A stretch of 64,000 bases of DNA from Pantoea vagans. GTDB taxonomy: Bacteria > Pseudomonadota > Gammaproteobacteria > Enterobacterales > Enterobacteriaceae. The DNA lies in contig NZ_CP038854.1 in NCBI RefSeq assembly GCF_004792415.1, positions 124,001 to 188,000 on the forward strand, given 5' to 3'. Position numbers and translations under genes: made by a program. Shown one piece after another: positions 61,404-64,000 of this stretch (within the stretch, counting starts at the first letter, position 1; the number at the start of each line of letters is the position of its first letter). The notes beneath the pieces were generated by a model. It was not told the origin of the DNA and did not search any database. It was given only the letters and a program-made list of their open reading frames with translations.

Positions 61404-62636
61404 TTATTGCAATTCGGCACATAATTTAAGCTGTCCGGCACGCAGGAACGCACTCACCAGACCCAGCCACAGCAGCCCGCAGATCAGGTTCACCAGGCTA
61501 AAGCCGCCGGTTCCAAAGCTGAAATATGCGGTTTTAGCGGCTTCAATGCCCAGCGCAATAATCAGGATGCTTATCATGCCCAGCATTGCCGCCACGCTGC
61601 CTTTTCCGGCATTGCTGGAAAACAGCGTCATGCGATACAGTCCGGCGTTAATCAGCCCGGTGCCGAAGCCGTAAAGACTCATTCCGGCCGTGAGCCACAG
61701 ATAACTTTGCGGTTCCAGCAGGGTAGCGACCGCCGCAATAGCCAGTCCGCAGACCACTGGCCAGGCACCAAGCCGTATCGGCTGTTCAATCGGCAGACGG
61801 CTGGATAAGCGGCCAAGCGTCAGGTTGCCCGCAATCATCGCGGCAAAGACCGGCAGCTGAAGCAGGGCATAGTCGATGCGGCTGAGTTGCGCGCCGTGGA
61901 TCAAAATCACGGGTGATAGTGCCACCCAGGCGATGCAGGGTACGGTGACCAGTCCGATAGCCAGTGAACCCCGCATCACCTGACGATCCTTGAGCAACGC
62001 CGCGTAACCGCTGATGATCGATCGCAGCGATAGCGGTTTCTGACGATCGCCCGCCGTTTCAGGCATGGCATACCACAGCCCGGCCAGCGCCAGCGCCGCA
62101 ACCGCACCAATCAGCCAGAACAGGGTGCGCCATTCTCCTACGGTCAGAAAAGCCGCGCCTGCCAGCGGCCCGGCCAGCGGGGCGAGCAAGGCAACGTTGG
62201 CCATCAGCGCCATCATTTTGATGCTCAGCGACTCCGTGAACGCCTCCTGCACCGCTGCGTAACCCACCGCACCGATAAAGCAGAGGCTGATCCCCTGCAG
62301 AAACCGCAGCAGGACAAACTGCTCAATGCTTTGTACCCAGTGAGTCGCGATACAGGAGAGCATAAAAAAGGCCACGCCGCTGAGCAGCACCGGACGCCGC
62401 CCGATGCGATCCGAGAGCGGACCCAGCAGCCACTGCAGCAGTATGCCACCGAACAGATAGGCAGTGAGCGAAGTGGAGACCCACTCTGGCCCGACTTTAA
62501 ATTCCTGGGTCACCAGTAGCATGCCGGGCTGAATCATGTCATGGGCGATATAGGTAGCGAACTCGAACAGCACCAGAGAAAGCGGAAAGATCAGATGTCG
62601 CCGGGTCAGCTTTGCCAGCGGTTGAAAAGAAGCCAT
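61404..62636 (-). CDS. dfoS: MFS exporter next to desferrioxamine synthetase (DfoS-like, MdfA-related)
   Basis: A 410-residue, 12-helix exporter clearly related to MdfA: LVLFEFATYIAHDMIQPGML carries the two acidic residues of helix 1, and LLQWLLGPLSDRIGRRPVLL and LRFLQGISLCFIGAVGYAAV agree almost exactly. It begins 77 bases after the desferrioxamine synthetase stop on the same strand; in Pantoea an MFS gene in this place is called dfoS and is thought to export desferrioxamine. A drug-efflux role cannot be excluded. AGGAA precedes the ATG at 62636. Confidence 0.8.
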   Translation of the reverse strand: MASFQPLAKLTRRHLIFPLSLVLFEFATYIAHDMIQPGMLLVTQEFKVGPEWVSTSLTAYLFGGILLQWLLGPLSDRIGRRPVLLSGVAFFMLSCIATHWVQSIEQFVLLRFLQGISLCFIGAVGYAAVQEAFTESLSIKMMALMANVALLAPLAGPLAGAAFLTVGEWRTLFWLIGAVAALALAGLWYAMPETAGDRQKPLSLRSIISGYAALLKDRQVMRGSLAIGLVTVPCIAWVALSPVILIHGAQLSRIDYALLQLPVFAAMIAGNLTLGRLSSRLPIEQPIRLGAWPVVCGLAIAAVATLLEPQSYLWLTAGMSLYGFGTGLINAGLYRMTLFSSNAGKGSVAAMLGMISILIIALGIEAAKTAYFSFGTGGFSLVNLICGLLWLGLVSAFLRAGQLKLCAELQ

Positions 62637-62713
62637 TGAAGATTCCTGCAATAAAACCATTAAAAAAGCGGCCACCAGGGTGACCGCATAATTATATAGT
62701 GACAGTGTAACGC

Positions 62714-64000
62714 TTATCGCCAGCGGGCAATCGGGTTGACCAGCGTACCGGCGAACTTAAGGTTCTCGGCGGGATCGGACAGGTTGATCATCTGCTGGTT
62801 ATTCGCCAGCTGCAGGCGGTTCAGGCAGGATCGGGTAAACTCAGGCGCGAACATGTCATAGCGCGCGAACTTAGTCGCATGCTCCGGATGCGCCTGCTGG
62901 TAATCCTTCACGCACTGCGCCACTGCCTGCCAGAAATCGTCTTCCGGCAGCGTCTCTGACTGATCGAGAATCGCGCTGATAAAGCGGAAGATGCAGTCAA
63001 ACACATCGGTGAAGATGGAGAGCAACTTAAGCTCCTCCGGCACCTCGACGGCCAGACGCTGCACGCCTTCCGGCAGTACCGCGTCCGGGTTCATCACGGC
63101 GATCTCTTCGCCGATATCCTTCATATAGGCGCTGACCGGAACGTTGTTCTCCAGCAGCATGATCAGGTTTTCACCGTGCGGCATAAACACCAGATCGTGC
63201 TGGTAGAAGCAGTGCAGCAGCGGACTGAGATAGCAGGTCAGATAGCATTCAATCCACTGCTTCGCAGGTAAACCGGAGTCCGCGATCAGCGCGGGCAGCA
63301 GTGGCTGCTGGTGGTGATCGACGTGCAGGAAAGAGGCCATGGTCATCAGACGCTGGCCCGGTTGCAGGCTGGCGGCTGGATTATCACGCCACAGCGCAGC
63401 AAACATCTTTTTATAGGCGGAGTCGCCTTTGATCGCCTGCTCGTAGTAGCGGTTGTGATAGCCAACCGACGCAACTTCACGCAGGATGCGGAAATCACAG
63501 CGTTTCAGCCAGTCATCGCCCGCCACCAGCTGTTCCAGCCAGCCGTTTATCGCGGGTGTTGTCGCCATGTAATAGGGCGACAGGCCGCGCATAAAGCCCA
63601 TGTTAAGTACTGACAGCGCGGTTTTCACGTAACGCTTTTCAGGCTGGCTGCGGTTAAAGAAGGTGCGGATGGACTGCTGCGCCTGGTATGCGTCATCGCC
63701 GGTGCCGAGATAAACAATATCGTGATTAGCAATGTCCGCTGCAAACACGGTCAGCAGTTTGTTCTGCCATTGCCACGGATGTACCGGCATCAGGATATAG
63801 TCCTCTGTTGCCAGCCCTTTCTTTATCAGCTGCGCATTGAACTGTTCCACGGTAGTGTCGCCCAGTTCATCACGCATCAGCTGCTCATAGCTCAGCTCGC
63901 TGAGGCTGGAGAAATGGGCGTTGCGGCGGTGGACCGCGACCCAGATAAGGTGCACGGGTGCGGCCGCTTCCGGCGCATAGGCCAGATAATCCTGTGCATC
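62714..64000 (-). CDS. dfoC: Desferrioxamine synthetase DfoC, C-terminal part (IucA/IucC family), 5'-partial
   Basis: The gene runs off the right edge: codons upstream of 63955 stay open to the last base (ending in DAQDYLAYAPEAA when read from the edge). The visible 428 residues belong to the NIS siderophore synthetase family: VHPWQWQNKLL, QSIRTFFNRS, TALSVLNMGFMRGLS and FMPHGENLIMLLENNVPVSA are the conserved ATP- and substrate-binding blocks, as in DesD/DfoC. It condenses N-hydroxy-N-succinyl-cadaverine units into desferrioxamine. In Erwinia and Pantoea DfoC also has an N-terminal acyltransferase domain, which would be outside the window. Confidence 0.86.
   Translation of the reverse strand, partial: DAQDYLAYAPEAAAPVHLIWVAVHRRNAHFSSLSELSYEQLMRDELGDTTVEQFNAQLIKKGLATEDYILMPVHPWQWQNKLLTVFAADIANHDIVYLGTGDDAYQAQQSIRTFFNRSQPEKRYVKTALSVLNMGFMRGLSPYYMATTPAINGWLEQLVAGDDWLKRCDFRILREVASVGYHNRYYEQAIKGDSAYKKMFAALWRDNPAASLQPGQRLMTMASFLHVDHHQQPLLPALIADSGLPAKQWIECYLTCYLSPLLHCFYQHDLVFMPHGENLIMLLENNVPVSAYMKDIGEEIAVMNPDAVLPEGVQRLAVEVPEELKLLSIFTDVFDCIFRFISAILDQSETLPEDDFWQAVAQCVKDYQQAHPEHATKFARYDMFAPEFTRSCLNRLQLANNQQMINLSDPAENLKFAGTLVNPIARWR

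Noticed and set aside
1..64000. CRISPR array, tRNA or rRNA genes, replication origin
   Set aside because: No regularly spaced repeats, no cloverleaf or rRNA-like sequence and no rep gene or iteron array noticed on either strand.

Overview
The window looks like accessory DNA of an Erwiniaceae enterobacterium, most probably Pantoea, and plausibly part of a large Pantoea plasmid of the LPP-1 type rather than chromosome. I infer this from the gene content: a desferrioxamine synthetase with an adjacent exporter (dfoC-dfoS arrangement), FhuE- and FepA-type receptors, a class A beta-lactamase with a divergent AmpR-like regulator, PagP, FetAB, and a long series of small regulator-plus-target modules. 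I see no rRNA or tRNA gene, no ribosomal or core housekeeping operon, no replication origin and no CRISPR array. Organism and replicon are inference; no marker gene in the window proves them.

Layout. Positions 1-9.8 kb hold a nucleotidyltransferase cut by the left edge, a CpdA-like phosphodiesterase, an O-methyltransferase, a leftward SMP-30 lactonase/ACS-family MFS operon, a chemoreceptor, a GNAT acetyltransferase and an OtsA-like trehalose-6-phosphate synthase whose donor-site residues are nearly all replaced. Positions 9.8-21 kb are divergent regulator/target pairs: MarR/TetX-like flavoenzyme, LysR/zinc-independent dehydrogenase, class A beta-lactamase/AmpR-like regulator and MFS/TetR, followed by small membrane and hypothetical proteins. 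Positions 21.1-28.0 kb form catabolic cluster 1: LysR, flavin monooxygenase, CMD-domain protein, alkylhydroperoxidase-domain protein and a polar-amino-acid type ABC transporter, ended by a strong terminator.

Positions 28-43.9 kb contain OsmC, LysR, an exported cupin and exported CMD-family pair, AraC and an NepI-like MFS pump, an exported dienelactone-hydrolase-like protein with a cysteine nucleophile, a DksA/TraR-like zinc protein, DUF1345 and small secreted proteins, FetAB, a monooxygenase-like protein with TetR, a glycine-rich secreted protein and an orphan fatty-acyl-CoA-reductase-like protein. Positions 44-51 kb carry a FepA/IroN-type receptor with a good Fur box, a lone tyrosine recombinase, PagP and FhuE. 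Positions 51.2-51.9 kb carry a HigBA toxin-antitoxin pair with its palindromic operator.

Positions 52.0-61.2 kb are catabolic cluster 2, a tightly overlapping leftward operon: oligopeptide-type ABC transporter, luciferase-like monooxygenase, one fused protein equivalent to the two CMD/alkylhydroperoxidase proteins of cluster 1, an M20 amidohydrolase and a VOC protein. The two clusters share the same logic (import, flavin oxygenation, alkylhydroperoxidase-fold pair) with different transporters and oxygenases. The right end holds the MFS exporter and the C-terminal part of the desferrioxamine synthetase, which runs off the window. Siderophore synthesis and export (dfoC, dfoS), uptake (fhuE, fepA-like) and iron export (fetAB) together make iron handling the clearest shared theme; uptake and oxidative breakdown of small organic compounds is the second.
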